DNA of 64,000 bases from Paenibacillus sp. LHD-38 (GTDB lineage: Bacteria > Bacillota > Bacilli > Paenibacillales > Paenibacillaceae), in contig NZ_JAVIFU010000006.1 of NCBI RefSeq assembly GCF_031157315.1, positions 176,843 through 240,842 on the forward strand. Reading direction: 5' to 3'. Positions 19,696 to 28,127 of this stretch are shown here, one piece after another. Both the position numbers and the translations under genes were made by a program. The stretch's first letter is position 1. Each line of letters starts with the position of its first letter. Under the pieces are notes generated by a model. It was not told the DNA's origin and made no database searches. It saw only the letters and a list, made by a program, of their open reading frames with translations.

Positions 19696-19989
19696 TACCT
19701 AATTCCTTTCCGCAAACGGAAACGTTTGTTCCGATTTTATAAGTTAGTCCTATCATATCAGAATTAATGGGCGAGGTCATAATCGAAAGCACATAAGCTG
19801 TATGTAACAGCCTTTTTTCTCCAGGTCATGGTCCCGATGACTTTTGGGGCAGTCCCTTTTACATTCATAGTTCGACTTGGGTAGGGATAAAGTCCAATTT
19901 TTGTTCAATCTATCCATTTTTATGTGTCTATGACAGAATTATCGGGTATGATTTGGGAAGTCGGAAAGCTGGTTTAAGGAGGGAACAAT
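19696..19989. other. intergenic region upstream of SNF2 and PrsW genes
   Basis: These 294 bases separate two divergent genes. They hold an imperfect inverted repeat around CAAACGGAAACGTTTG close to the SNF2 start and AT-rich segments that could be promoters in both directions. I cannot assign a promoter with confidence and see no open frame of coding character, apart from the last bases that form the SD of the next gene. Confidence 0.4.
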
Positions 19990-22146
19990 ACGAATAAGAT
20001 ATGGCGGATCCGAAGTGAGGTCAGAGACTACGCTGAAGCAGCGTACCACTTTGTAAGGGAAGTACCCAAGCGCTATCCGTGGCTCAAAACCATTTACACG
20101 ATATGGTGCTGGCTCTCGCTGCTGCTGTTTATTGTAGGCCTGTTCCTGTACCGGGATTCGAGAACGATGCTGGTGCAGTATTTGTGGTCGTTCTATGTGA
20201 TGCTGCAGTTCTGGCTGTTATGCCGGAGTAAGACATTTACCTGGAAGCAGACCGCGATATTCATGCTGCTCGGCATCGTCCTCGTGATCCCGATTACGGC
20301 AGGGACTCTTATGGCGGTACACGGCTTGTTTGGCGGACGGACATCAGATACCTGGTCGATCGCGGTACTCACTCCGATCGTGGAGGAGGTGTGGAAGCTG
20401 CTTCCACTAGGGCTGTATCTGCTCTTCTCGCGCCGGGCATCGGCGATGAGCCTAGCTGACTATACGCTGGCGGGAGCAGCCGCAGGAGTCGGCTTCCAGC
20501 TCATGGAGGAGCTGAGCCGCAGGTGGCTGAACTCCGGTTTGATCGGGCGGACTTTCGGTTACAGCACGACGATGCTGGGAGGAGAGACGATCCACTGGGA
20601 TTTCTGGACTTTATTTCCCGGGCGGTTCGAAGAGAGTTTTTTTCCTACCCTCATGACGGTCAGCCATCCCGTACACACGGCGTTGATCGCTTTGGGACTG
20701 GGGATGGCCGTACGCGGCCGCAGGAGGCTGACGAATGCTATCTTCGCCCTGCCTGCCCTGCTGCTGGCTTGGTCAATCCTGGACCATGCCGCTTATAACG
20801 GACAGAACTCTCTGCCGGACTGGATCATGAAGTTCCACGAATGGACCGGGAGCGGCTATCAGACGAAGAGTATCTTTCTCTGGATGTTAGTCGCGGGGCT
20901 CATCTTGGATTATATCGCACTTAACCGGGTAAGGAGCCAGCTCCCGAGGATGGGGGGCGAGCGGTTTATTGACCCGATCACGGAACTGAGGCATATGATG
21001 GCAGCTTTTCTGCAGAAGAGGGAGAGGTTCACAAGCGTAATGGCCTGGACGAGAGAGCGCCGGGAGATGGGTTTCTCTTTGCTGTACGGCAATGCCGAAG
21101 CGGCTTCTGTGCAGGATGATCTGAACGGCCGGATGAATTTGCATTACCGGCTGGCAGCTGGACTGATTGCGCTGCTGGTCGGGGCAGGTCTGCTTGCAGG
21201 ATGCGCGGCGTATTGGCATTCTGCCGTTCATCCTGCCGACACCGCCTGCTTCTCCTGCATGTTCGACTCGCTCCAAAATTGGTGGGACCGTCTTAGCTTC
21301 GGGGAAAAGGGAGCAATCGTGCTCGGGGCGTTCGCACTCTCCCTGTTGTTCGTCGGCTTCTGGCCGGCGCTTGGAATCGCATTGACTGCGGCGAGCATTC
21401 CGGGCAGCGGACACGAGATCGCACAGAACATCCGGGATCCCAAGCGGCTGCTCACGCCTGAGAATGCCATCGCGGCTTTACTGGCTCTTGCGCTCAGCCG
21501 CGTACCGTTTGGGCGTTTGGCAGACCGGTTAGTCAAGAAAGGCGGAGACCGGCTTCAAGATTGGCTGGATAAGCTGCTCAAACGCCGGACCAAGCCGGAT
21601 CCAGACGTACCCGATAAACCGGATCCAGTGGGTCCCCGCAAGCCGGATGGGGAGGAGCCCGGCAAGAAACCCGATGCCGAAGAGCAGGCCCCACCGAAGG
21701 AATCAGACGATTATGTACACTGGAGTCATGCGAAGTACAAAGGCGTAGAGCTTTACGACAGCCGTAATGGAGCACTTGGAGAGTTCGACGGTATCGATAT
21801 CGAGAACGGTATTTTCTATGAAGCCAAGTCAGCTGAAGGATTGGATCGCATACATCCCAAAACCGGTAAGCCGCAGCAGACGCCGCAGCAGTTTACGGAT
21901 AAACAGCTCTATCAGAAAACAAGGACGCGGATCAACAATCTGATGGAAAAGGCGGTGGGAACGCGGACGACGCCGGATGGAACAACGGAAATTCCGACCC
22001 TGGATGAGATCAAAGGGATTCGCGACTTCGAGTTCCAGCTGGATGGAGACTCGCCGGCGCTGCGCGCCGCGGCAGAGAATAGTCTAAACCGTCTGCGTCA
22101 GGAATTCCCGGATTATACATTTAAAATTCGATTTGGAGTGAAGTAA
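19990..22146 (+). CDS. PrsW-like intramembrane protease fused to a probable PD-(D/E)xK nuclease toxin
   Basis: The frame is open from just after TAA 19975-19977. AAGGAGGG (19976-19983) is 6 bases before ACG 19990, the only codon at proper distance. The first in-frame ATG is 20167, inside coding-like sequence and without an SD. From ACG the product is 718 residues. Residues ~1-480 hold many membrane helices with PrsW/CPBP-type catalytic motifs: Glu132-Glu133 in PIVEEVWK, Glu173-174 in FQLMEELSR, His226/His229 in VSHPVHT and His near 266 in LDHAAYN. A Pro/Asp/Lys-rich linker spans ~537-575. The C-terminus has GEFDGIDIENGIFYEAKSA (Asp603, Glu611, Lys613), a pattern like restriction-endonuclease-fold toxins. 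A likely immunity gene follows one base later. Toxin activity is inferred. Confidence 0.68.
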   Translation, partial: TNKIWRIRSEVRDYAEAAYHFVREVPKRYPWLKTIYTIWCWLSLLLFIVGLFLYRDSRTMLVQYLWSFYVMLQFWLLCRSKTFTWKQTAIFMLLGIVLVIPITAGTLMAVHGLFGGRTSDTWSIAVLTPIVEEVWKLLPLGLYLLFSRRASAMSLADYTLAGAAAGVGFQLMEELSRRWLNSGLIGRTFGYSTTMLGGETIHWDFWTLFPGRFEESFFPTLMTVSHPVHTALIALGLGMAVRGRRRLTNAIFALPALLLAWSILDHAAYNGQNSLPDWIMKFHEWTGSGYQTKSIFLWMLVAGLILDYIALNRVRSQLPRMGGERFIDPITELRHMMAAFLQKRERFTSVMAWTRERREMGFSLLYGNAEAASVQDDLNGRMNLHYRLAAGLIALLVGAGLLAGCAAYWHSAVHPADTACFSCMFDSLQNWWDRLSFGEKGAIVLGAFALSLLFVGFWPALGIALTAASIPGSGHEIAQNIRDPKRLLTPENAIAALLALALSRVPFGRLADRLVKKGGDRLQDWLDKLLKRRTKPDPDVPDKPDPVGPRKPDGEEPGKKPDAEEQAPPKESDDYVHWSHAKYKGVELYDSRNGALGEFDGIDIENGIFYEAKSAEGLDRIHPKTGKPQQTPQQFTDKQLYQKTRTRINNLMEKAVGTRTTPDGTTEIPTLDEIKGIRDFEFQLDGDSPALRAAAENSLNRLRQEFPDYTFKIRFGVK

Positions 22147-22147
22147 G

Positions 22148-22477
22148 ATGTCGATTAGTGCCATTATCATAGATCCCGAAGATGAGTTCGAACGCTCATT
22201 CATGCTGCCGATCGCGACAGAGGCTTTCTATAAAAAGTATTGGGAGCCGGCGGTTGAGGAGCTGGGTCTCCAGTGGGCCGCTTTATTCCAAGGCGGTACG
22301 GATGTGGAGAAAGAGGATGCACCCGAAGTTCTGGAAGAGATTGCGAAATTGAAGGACTGGGTACGCGCCAACATGAGCGGTGACAATCAGGAGCATATGC
22401 TGCACAGGCTGGAGCTGCTGGAGAGCAAGCTGCCGAGCGCGTATCGGCGCGGGGGCGCGGTCGTTTATATCGGTTGA
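22148..22477 (+). CDS. small acidic protein, candidate immunity protein
   Basis: This 109-residue, Glu/Asp-rich soluble protein has no signal or membrane segment. The ATG is one base after the stop of the toxin-fusion gene, so translation is coupled. It contains a helical Glu/Leu-rich middle (APEVLEEIAKLKDWV, HMLHRLELLESKL). I do not recognise the family. Position, size and acidity match immunity proteins that neutralise nuclease toxins encoded just upstream. A terminator follows directly, making a two-gene unit. Confidence 0.6.
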   Translation: MSISAIIIDPEDEFERSFMLPIATEAFYKKYWEPAVEELGLQWAALFQGGTDVEKEDAPEVLEEIAKLKDWVRANMSGDNQEHMLHRLELLESKLPSAYRRGGAVVYIG

Positions 22478-22485
22478 CGCGGCAC

Positions 22486-22533
22486 AAAGCGGCAGTCTAG
22501 GACTTTTTTCTCGTCCAAGGCTGCCGCTTTTAT
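22486..22533 (+). terminator. terminator closing the toxin-immunity unit
   Basis: AAAGCGGCAG pairs with CTGCCGCTTT, with additional GGAC/GTCC pairing inside the loop, followed by TTTATT. Confidence 0.8.
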
Positions 22534-22694
22534 TACATAACAAGCGAGCGATAAATGGTTTACGGAGAGTGCTTGTCCAGTCGATTTATTATGGATGTGA
22601 CATGATGGGGGGATGGTGTGGGCCTTTTCATCAGGTTTAGTTCGGGGCTGTAGCGATGTGAGGAGTAGGAGCTCTCTTTGGAGAAGTCGTTTGA

Positions 22695-22934
22695 AATAAC
22701 GGTAAAATGTGGCGCTAATTTCATGAATAATCATAATTTTACCTATTTATCGGTAAAAAACGGCGTTATATCGGGCTGTGAGCTTGTTAATGCAAGTTAA
22801 CGCGAGAAAATAGCTCCAAAAATTACTGTTAATTGGTTGGTGAGCCCGAAATCAACGAGATTAACGCCATATTTTACCGCTATTTGGTTAGTAAGTTCGA
22901 AACAGGATGATTAACGCCATGTTCTACCGCTGTT
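22695..22934. repeat. dispersed intergenic repeat copies in both orientations
   Basis: A ~25-base motif resembling ATTAACGCCATATTTTACCG occurs near 22859-22884 and 22908-22934 in direct orientation. It occurs inverted near 22695-22721 and in part near 22748-22771. A weaker related segment lies near 22799-22820. Inverted copies could pair into large stem-loops. No open frame of quality spans this region. It looks like a family of short interspersed repeats rather than a gene. Confidence 0.65.
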
Positions 22935-23000
22935 GTTTATCGGAATGTGAAATAGCAGCTGCATAAAAGAATAGAATAATAAGCGCTTGGAAGAAACGAA

Positions 23001-23095
23001 GGAGCGGTTTGGTGCTGATGGAGGGTTTTTGAACGGATGGAGCGGTTTGGTACTGGTGGAGCGGTATGGAGCTGGAGGAGCGACAGCGTTCGCCT
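23001..23095. repeat. 19-bp imperfect tandem repeat
   Basis: Five consecutive units of exactly 19 bases begin at 23001, 23020, 23039, 23058 and 23077. Each opens with GGAG; the best units read GGAGCGGTTTGGTRCTGRT. The last unit is degenerate. The open frame running through it toward the reductase lacks coding character, and the reductase has its own start downstream. Confidence 0.75.
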
Positions 23096-23282
23096 TTGTC
23101 TCCCTATTTCTGCCGCAGGCAGCGGTATATTCAAAGAAATAGGGAGACAAGAACAGCGACTGGTAGTCCAAACCCTCTTCGTAGTGATGGCATTCGTTAT
23201 ATGCTACATTTTTAAGTTCGAATTCTACTGCTATAATATAGCTAATAAACATGATCATGATAGAAAGAAGGAGCTGAATGAT

Positions 23283-24260
23283 ATGCAATATCGCCGCCTT
23301 GGCAATAGCGGCCTCAAAGTGTCCGCGCTCGGTTTAGGCACCAATGCTTTCGGTAAAAGAGCCGATTATGAGGCTTCGAAGAAAATCATCGATTACGCGA
23401 TAGATAGCGGAATTAACTTTATGGATACGGCTAATATTTATGCCGGGACGGAATCGGAGAAAATCATTGGACAGGCTTTGCAGGGGAAGCGCCAAAATGT
23501 TGTGTTAGCGACTAAGGCGGGATTAGTGCGTGGAGCAGGAGTGAACGAGCGGGGCTCATCCCGGTTTCATTTGCAGACGGAGCTGGAAAACAGTCTGAAG
23601 CGATTAAAAACCGACTATGTTGATCTTTATCAGATTCATACGTTTGATCCGGAAACGCCGCTGGAGGAAACGCTACGGACGCTTGAGGACATGGTGCGTT
23701 CAGGCAAGGTGCGCTATATAGGCGCTTCGAATTATTTTGCATGGGAGCTTATGAAGTCGCTTGGCATCAGTGATCGGTTAGGGCTAAACCGGTTCGTATC
23801 GACCCAAGTCAGCTATTCTTTGGCGGATCGGACGCCGGAGCAGGAGCTTATCCCGATGTGTTTGGATCAAGGCGTGGGCATCATCCCTTATTTCCCGCTG
23901 GCAGGTGGTATCTTGTCGGGGAAATACAGGTCAGCGGATTTGGCGCCGCAGGGCTCGCGCGCGCAGACCGATCCCAATTTCAAGAGATTTATTAATAGTC
24001 AAACGATTGCGTTAGGGGAAAAGGTAACCGATCTTGCGAGCCAGTTCGATACGACGCCAAGTGTGTTGTCGCTGTCTTGGCTGATCCAGCAGCCTGTCGT
24101 ATCCACGGTGATCGTTGGCGCGACAAAGATGGAGCAGCTTGAAGAAAATCTGAAAAGCGTATCCCTCGAGCTTAACGCTGAAACCAAAAAGGAGCTGGAC
24201 CTCATCAGCAGCCCCTATCGGTACGGAGAACCTTTCGCTTTATACCGACTGCCCGTTTAA
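23283..24260 (+). CDS. aldo/keto reductase
   Basis: ATG 23283 follows GAAGGAG by about 10 bases and begins MQYRRLGNSGLKVS, the standard family start, although the frame is open further upstream. The 325-residue TIM barrel has GTNAFG, the catalytic set Asp in FMDTANIY, Tyr in the same motif, Lys in LATKAG and His in YQIHTFD. The C-terminal NADPH-binding part has SWLIQQPVVSTVIVGATK. A TATAAT at 23232-23237 is a plausible -10 box with a poor -35. It reduces aldehydes or ketones with NADPH; the substrate is unknown. Neighbours do not suggest a pathway. Confidence 0.9.
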   Translation: MQYRRLGNSGLKVSALGLGTNAFGKRADYEASKKIIDYAIDSGINFMDTANIYAGTESEKIIGQALQGKRQNVVLATKAGLVRGAGVNERGSSRFHLQTELENSLKRLKTDYVDLYQIHTFDPETPLEETLRTLEDMVRSGKVRYIGASNYFAWELMKSLGISDRLGLNRFVSTQVSYSLADRTPEQELIPMCLDQGVGIIPYFPLAGGILSGKYRSADLAPQGSRAQTDPNFKRFINSQTIALGEKVTDLASQFDTTPSVLSLSWLIQQPVVSTVIVGATKMEQLEENLKSVSLELNAETKKELDLISSPYRYGEPFALYRLPV

Positions 24261-24430
24261 GCACCCGTATTTCGCTCAAAAGCAACGATCCATTCGCCTT
24301 GGACAACAGCGAAGCCGGTATCGCCCTCTACGACCAAGCCGTATAAGTTTTTAACGTCGACATACTCCTTGCGCTCGCCGTTATCGAACTCAAGCGTGAC
24401 GTAATAATAAGTGCGGGATGAAAAGTAGTT
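24257..24430 (-). pseudogene. 3' remnant of a DUF2500-family gene
   Basis: On the minus strand about 58 codons read as ...TYYYVTLEFDNGERKEY... then YGLVVEGDTGFAVVQGEW and AFERNTGA before a TAA that overlaps the end of the reductase gene. This matches my recollection of the C-terminal half of DUF2500 proteins (TYYVTFE.DNGERKE.., EGD.G.L.FQG). No ATG, GTG or TTG lies between this segment and the upstream in-frame stop at 24458-24460. The membrane-anchor N-terminus is therefore missing and the gene appears truncated. The codon sense is well preserved, so decay is recent. Confidence 0.6.
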
Positions 24431-24494
24431 AAGTTTACTATTTATATGAATGAGCGGCTAGTGCTAAATGTAGATGCATGGAGGAGGCTGACAA

Positions 24495-25238
24495 ATGACA
24501 GTGGGTTCAAAGAAGGACATAGACGGTCTGAAAGAGATTGGACGGATCGTCGCTTTGACGATGAATGAAATGAAGAGGCAAACAAAGGCGGGCATGACGA
24601 CAAAGGAGCTTGACGAGCTAGGGGGACGTATATTGTCGAGCCATGGAGCGTTTTCTGCGCCTCATATCGCTTTTCAATTCCCTGGACATACATGCATCAG
24701 TGTCAATGACGAGGTTGCCCACGGCATTCCCGGCAATCGGGTATTAAAGCCTGGTGATTTAATCAATATCGATGTGTGCGCAGAAAAAGACGGCTTCGTA
24801 GCCGATACGGGCCACTCCTTTCAAATCGCTCCTTACAACGAGACCGTAACCCGGCTGTGCCGTTATACGCACTATACGATGATGAAGGTTATTTCCTCTT
24901 TGAAGCATGGCGTGAAAGTCAACGAGATCGGTAGGATCATTCAGAGCGAAGCGGAGCGGGGCGGATATAAGGTCATCAATGATTTATGCAGCCACGGCGT
25001 AGGCAGATCCGTTCATGAATGGCCGCAAATACCGCCAACGTATAATAAGCATGATAAACGTACGCTGAAGGAAGGCCTGGTTATTACGATTGAGCCGTTT
25101 CTCTCCATGGGCGCGGATTACGTTGTCGAGCAGCAGGATGGCTGGACGCTGCGCACGCCGGACAGAAGCTTCGCAGCTCAGCATGAGCATACGATTATTA
25201 TAACGAAGGATAAGCCGATTATTTTGACGGTGGCTTAG
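24495..25238 (+). CDS. map: type I methionine aminopeptidase
   Basis: This 247-residue cytoplasmic enzyme removes initiator Met. The metal ligands are visible in order: Asp in LINIDVCAE, Asp in FVADTGHSF, His in SHGVGRSVHEWP, Glu in VITIEPFLS and Glu in QHEHTIII. The substrate-binding His lies in NDEVAHGIPG. The start follows GAGGAGG by 8 bases. It stands alone, outside the ribosomal-protein operon that usually holds the main map gene. It is probably a second, accessory copy, as in several Bacillales. Confidence 0.93.
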   Translation: MTVGSKKDIDGLKEIGRIVALTMNEMKRQTKAGMTTKELDELGGRILSSHGAFSAPHIAFQFPGHTCISVNDEVAHGIPGNRVLKPGDLINIDVCAEKDGFVADTGHSFQIAPYNETVTRLCRYTHYTMMKVISSLKHGVKVNEIGRIIQSEAERGGYKVINDLCSHGVGRSVHEWPQIPPTYNKHDKRTLKEGLVITIEPFLSMGADYVVEQQDGWTLRTPDRSFAAQHEHTIIITKDKPIILTVA

Positions 25239-25260
25239 GCACTTACTTATGTTTAGATGG

Positions 25261-25308
25261 GCCGAGAGGCGGCAGGAACAACGAACCTGCTGATTCTCGG
25301 CTCTTTTT
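25261..25308 (+). terminator. terminator after methionine aminopeptidase
   Basis: GCCGAGA pairs with TCTCGGC, with an inner GCAGG/CCTGC stem, followed by CTCTTTTTG. It separates map from the germination operon, whose promoter must lie in the next ~55 bases. Confidence 0.82.
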
Positions 25309-25365
25309 GTATAGTGCAACGCTGGTGGGGAATAATGGAACCAACTGAAACAAGGTGGTTTCTTC

Positions 25366-26952
25366 ATGTCGAACAGTACTTCAGGAGTAACGCAATCCGG
25401 AACATCCAGTTCAAGCGGAACAATGGCGATGAACAGTAATAATACGACTAACACGCCGGAAAAAGTCATTTCCGAACAGCTGCAGGAAAATCTTGATTAT
25501 TTAGAAAAAACTTTTTCTAATAGCACGGATATTATTTTCAGGCATTGGAACTACGGTCCTGATCTGAAATATGCCGCATGTTCGGTATATTATGAATCGC
25601 TCGTTCAGGAAGATACCGTTAATTACATGAAAATTTCGCTGCAGGACCTAGCCACGCATGAGATTGGTCCAGGCATGGATGTTACGCCGCAGGATATCCG
25701 TACATTTTTTGAGCATGATGGCGTATCATCGAAAAAAGCAGTCGTTCTTAATGATTTGGAGCTGGTCGTTGAGGAGATCTCGAACGGCCGTCTCCTCATT
25801 TTGTTTGATCAATGGGATAAAGGGTTGGGCTTTAAAGCGGAATCCGTTGAGACGAGACAAGTCAATGAGTCAGTAAATGAATCCGTCGTACAGGGTCCAA
25901 GGGAAAGTACGGTAGAAAATTTACAGAAAAACCTAGGATTGCTGCGTCTGCGTCTAAAAACGCCAAAATTCAAATTGGAAAGAATTACTTCGGGCGGAGA
26001 TACCAAAACGACAGTCGTCTATGGCTATATTGAAGATGCCGTCGATGCCGAAGTGCTGGCGGAGTTCAAAAAAAGGATCGAGCAAATCAAGGAGCTTGAA
26101 ATATTGGAAACCTCCTATATCGAGCAGCTGATTGAAGACTCTACTTATTCGCCATTTCCGCAGCACCGCTACACGGAGAGGACCGATATGGCAGTAGCCG
26201 GTCTGCTCGCTGGAAAAATTGCGGTGCTCAGCCAAGGCACGGGAGGCATTTTGTTATGCCCGGGCCTATTTACCGAATTTTTTCAATCCAGCGAGGATTA
26301 TTACCAGCGCACGCTCATTGCAACTTTGGTGCGCTGGCTTCGAATCGTGGCCTTCCTTATTGCCTTGACCCTGCCAAGCATCTATATTGCGCTTTCGACC
26401 TTTCATCCGGAGCTGATCCCTACGGTTTTGCTTCTGGCGGTTCTTAACGCACGTGAGGGCATACCTTTGCCTGCATTTTTTGAGGCGCTGCTCATGGAGT
26501 TTTTTTTCGAGCTGATGCGCGAGGCGGGCGTGAGGCTGCCTAAGCCGGTAGGTTCCGCCGTTAGTATCGTAGGTGCTCTTGTTATTGGGGATGCTGCGAT
26601 TAGCGCAGGGATCGCTTCGCCGATTATGGTTGTCGTTGTGGCATTAACGGGCATTGCCTCCTTTGCAATTCCGCAATATAACATTGCGATCGCATTGCGA
26701 ATTATGAGGTTTCCGCTCATGATAAGCGCGGCTCTCATGGGCGGGTTCGGCATGATGATTTGTTTATTGTTCCTTCTGCTCCATGTTTGCAAGCTGCGCT
26801 CGCTTGGGCAGCCTTACATGGCTCCGCTGGCGCCGTTCCGGTTAAAGGAGCTGAGGGATGTCATCATGAGAGCGCCGCTCAAGACGCTGCTTCGTAATCC
26901 TCGAAATCATCTTAAGCACAAACCGCTTTTTAACCAAAAGAATGAGGATTGA
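25366..26952 (+). CDS. spore germinant receptor subunit A (GerA family)
   Basis: This 528-residue protein has an N-terminal hydrophilic domain (~60-290) and a C-terminal block of membrane helices. The GerA-family signatures include SVYYESLVQ, EDAVDAEVLAEF, YTERTDMAVAGLLAGKIA, the Pro-rich LALTLPSIYIAL segment (read as IALTLPSIYIALS), NAREGIPLPAF and GSAVSIVGALVIGDAA. The N-terminal ~30 residues are a Ser/Thr/Asn-rich tail. The start follows AAGGTGG. It sits in the inner spore membrane with the B and C subunits and recognises germinants. TGTATA at 25308 with ATAATG 18 bases on may be a forespore promoter; this is weak. Confidence 0.93.
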   Translation: MSNSTSGVTQSGTSSSSGTMAMNSNNTTNTPEKVISEQLQENLDYLEKTFSNSTDIIFRHWNYGPDLKYAACSVYYESLVQEDTVNYMKISLQDLATHEIGPGMDVTPQDIRTFFEHDGVSSKKAVVLNDLELVVEEISNGRLLILFDQWDKGLGFKAESVETRQVNESVNESVVQGPRESTVENLQKNLGLLRLRLKTPKFKLERITSGGDTKTTVVYGYIEDAVDAEVLAEFKKRIEQIKELEILETSYIEQLIEDSTYSPFPQHRYTERTDMAVAGLLAGKIAVLSQGTGGILLCPGLFTEFFQSSEDYYQRTLIATLVRWLRIVAFLIALTLPSIYIALSTFHPELIPTVLLLAVLNAREGIPLPAFFEALLMEFFFELMREAGVRLPKPVGSAVSIVGALVIGDAAISAGIASPIMVVVVALTGIASFAIPQYNIAIALRIMRFPLMISAALMGGFGMMICLLFLLLHVCKLRSLGQPYMAPLAPFRLKELRDVIMRAPLKTLLRNPRNHLKHKPLFNQKNED

Positions 26953-26958
26953 GGAAGC

Positions 26959-28107
26959 ATGAAAAAAGGAATTCTTTGTCTAGCTTTGCTGCTTAGCTTA
27001 TTCATGGTCTCCGGTTGCTGGAGTAAATTTGAGCTGACCGAACGGGGATTTGTAATGGGCGTCGCTCTCGACCAAGGCGAGGATGGAAAGATTGAATTAA
27101 CGACACAAATTTACCGCCCAACCTCTATGCAGACGACGGTATCTTCTGTCACAACAAGCGCCTCCAGCATTAATATTAAAACCAGAGACGATTCGGTAAT
27201 GGAAGCGATTCGCGATATTCCCATCCACTTGGGAAGGAAAGCGCAATGGAGCCATCTTCGTGTCATTATTGTGGGGGAGAAGCTGGCTAGGTCTAACCAT
27301 CTCGGCCATCTTCTTGATCTGTTCTATCGGGATCATGAACCAAGAAGCAGTGTATCCCTCATGATCTCGAAGGGAGCTGCCGGCAAGCTATTTGAGAAGA
27401 AACCGTTAATCGAGCAGACTACTGCGCAGCAGGTTTTAAGAGCGAAAGAATCCTCATACATCACCTCAGCCAAAACGGTAGATTTTAATCTGCTGGATTT
27501 GATGCTCCAGCTGCGAAGCGCCAACGGCGATGCTATTGTTCCCTTTGTGTATGAGGACAAAAAATTTAAGGATATATTTTCAGCGGCAGGACTTGCCCTC
27601 TTAAAAGATGGGAAAATGAAGGCAGTTCTGCCTTCTACCAAAGTGGAAGGGCTGCTTATGCTTCGCAATTCTTATCAATCTGGTGTCATTGAGATCAAAT
27701 GTCCCGGAAAGAAAGGAGAATATGAAACGGCGGAGGTTCTCTCGCTTAATGTAAAAACTAAGCCTCAAATGCAAGGGGATCAAATTTCAGTCAAAAGCAC
27801 GCTGGTTGGCGATATCGCGATCGGAGAGCTTAAATGCAGCAAGATAATCGATGCCAAAGCTGAAATGGAATTCATTAAGAAAGTAGAGGATAAACTTTCG
27901 GAGCAGATTAAAAGCACGATTCAATTCCTTCAGTCGAACAAGATTGAAGTGCTTGGACTTGCAGATGCGATCTATCGCTCGAATCCTCGGAAATGGGAGC
28001 AGTTAAAACAGAATTGGGATACACAATTCTCTGAACTCCCGTTTACGGTTAAGGTGAAATTGAGACTCGTCACAAGCGGAACGTTATCCAGTAAACCGGC
28101 GGGTTAA
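26959..28107 (+). CDS. spore germinant receptor subunit C lipoprotein (Ger(x)C family)
   Basis: This 382-residue lipoprotein has a signal peptide ending in the lipobox MVSGCW, the standard Ger(x)C start (CWSKFELTERGFVMGVALDQ), and the mid-region HLRVIIVGEKLARSN, followed by DHEPRSSVSLMISKG. The C-terminal domain ends in LPFTVKVKLRLV. The gene begins 6 bases after the A subunit. It is anchored to the outer face of the inner spore membrane as part of the receptor complex. Confidence 0.93.
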   Translation: MKKGILCLALLLSLFMVSGCWSKFELTERGFVMGVALDQGEDGKIELTTQIYRPTSMQTTVSSVTTSASSINIKTRDDSVMEAIRDIPIHLGRKAQWSHLRVIIVGEKLARSNHLGHLLDLFYRDHEPRSSVSLMISKGAAGKLFEKKPLIEQTTAQQVLRAKESSYITSAKTVDFNLLDLMLQLRSANGDAIVPFVYEDKKFKDIFSAAGLALLKDGKMKAVLPSTKVEGLLMLRNSYQSGVIEIKCPGKKGEYETAEVLSLNVKTKPQMQGDQISVKSTLVGDIAIGELKCSKIIDAKAEMEFIKKVEDKLSEQIKSTIQFLQSNKIEVLGLADAIYRSNPRKWEQLKQNWDTQFSELPFTVKVKLRLVTSGTLSSKPAG

Positions 28108-28127
28108 ATAGAGAAAGGTGAGTTGGC

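Noticed and set aside
19700..19740. Inverted repeat around AAACGTTT as a CcpA cre site
   Set aside because: Only partly matches the cre consensus and the downstream gene is an SNF2 helicase; not supportable as a catabolite site.
23001..23095. Possible CRISPR array
   Set aside because: The 19-base units abut with no unique spacers, are imperfect, and no cas genes are present.
23037..23282. N-terminal extension of the aldo/keto reductase frame
   Set aside because: The extension runs through the 19-bp repeat array and has no SD; the family start and a good SD are at 23283.
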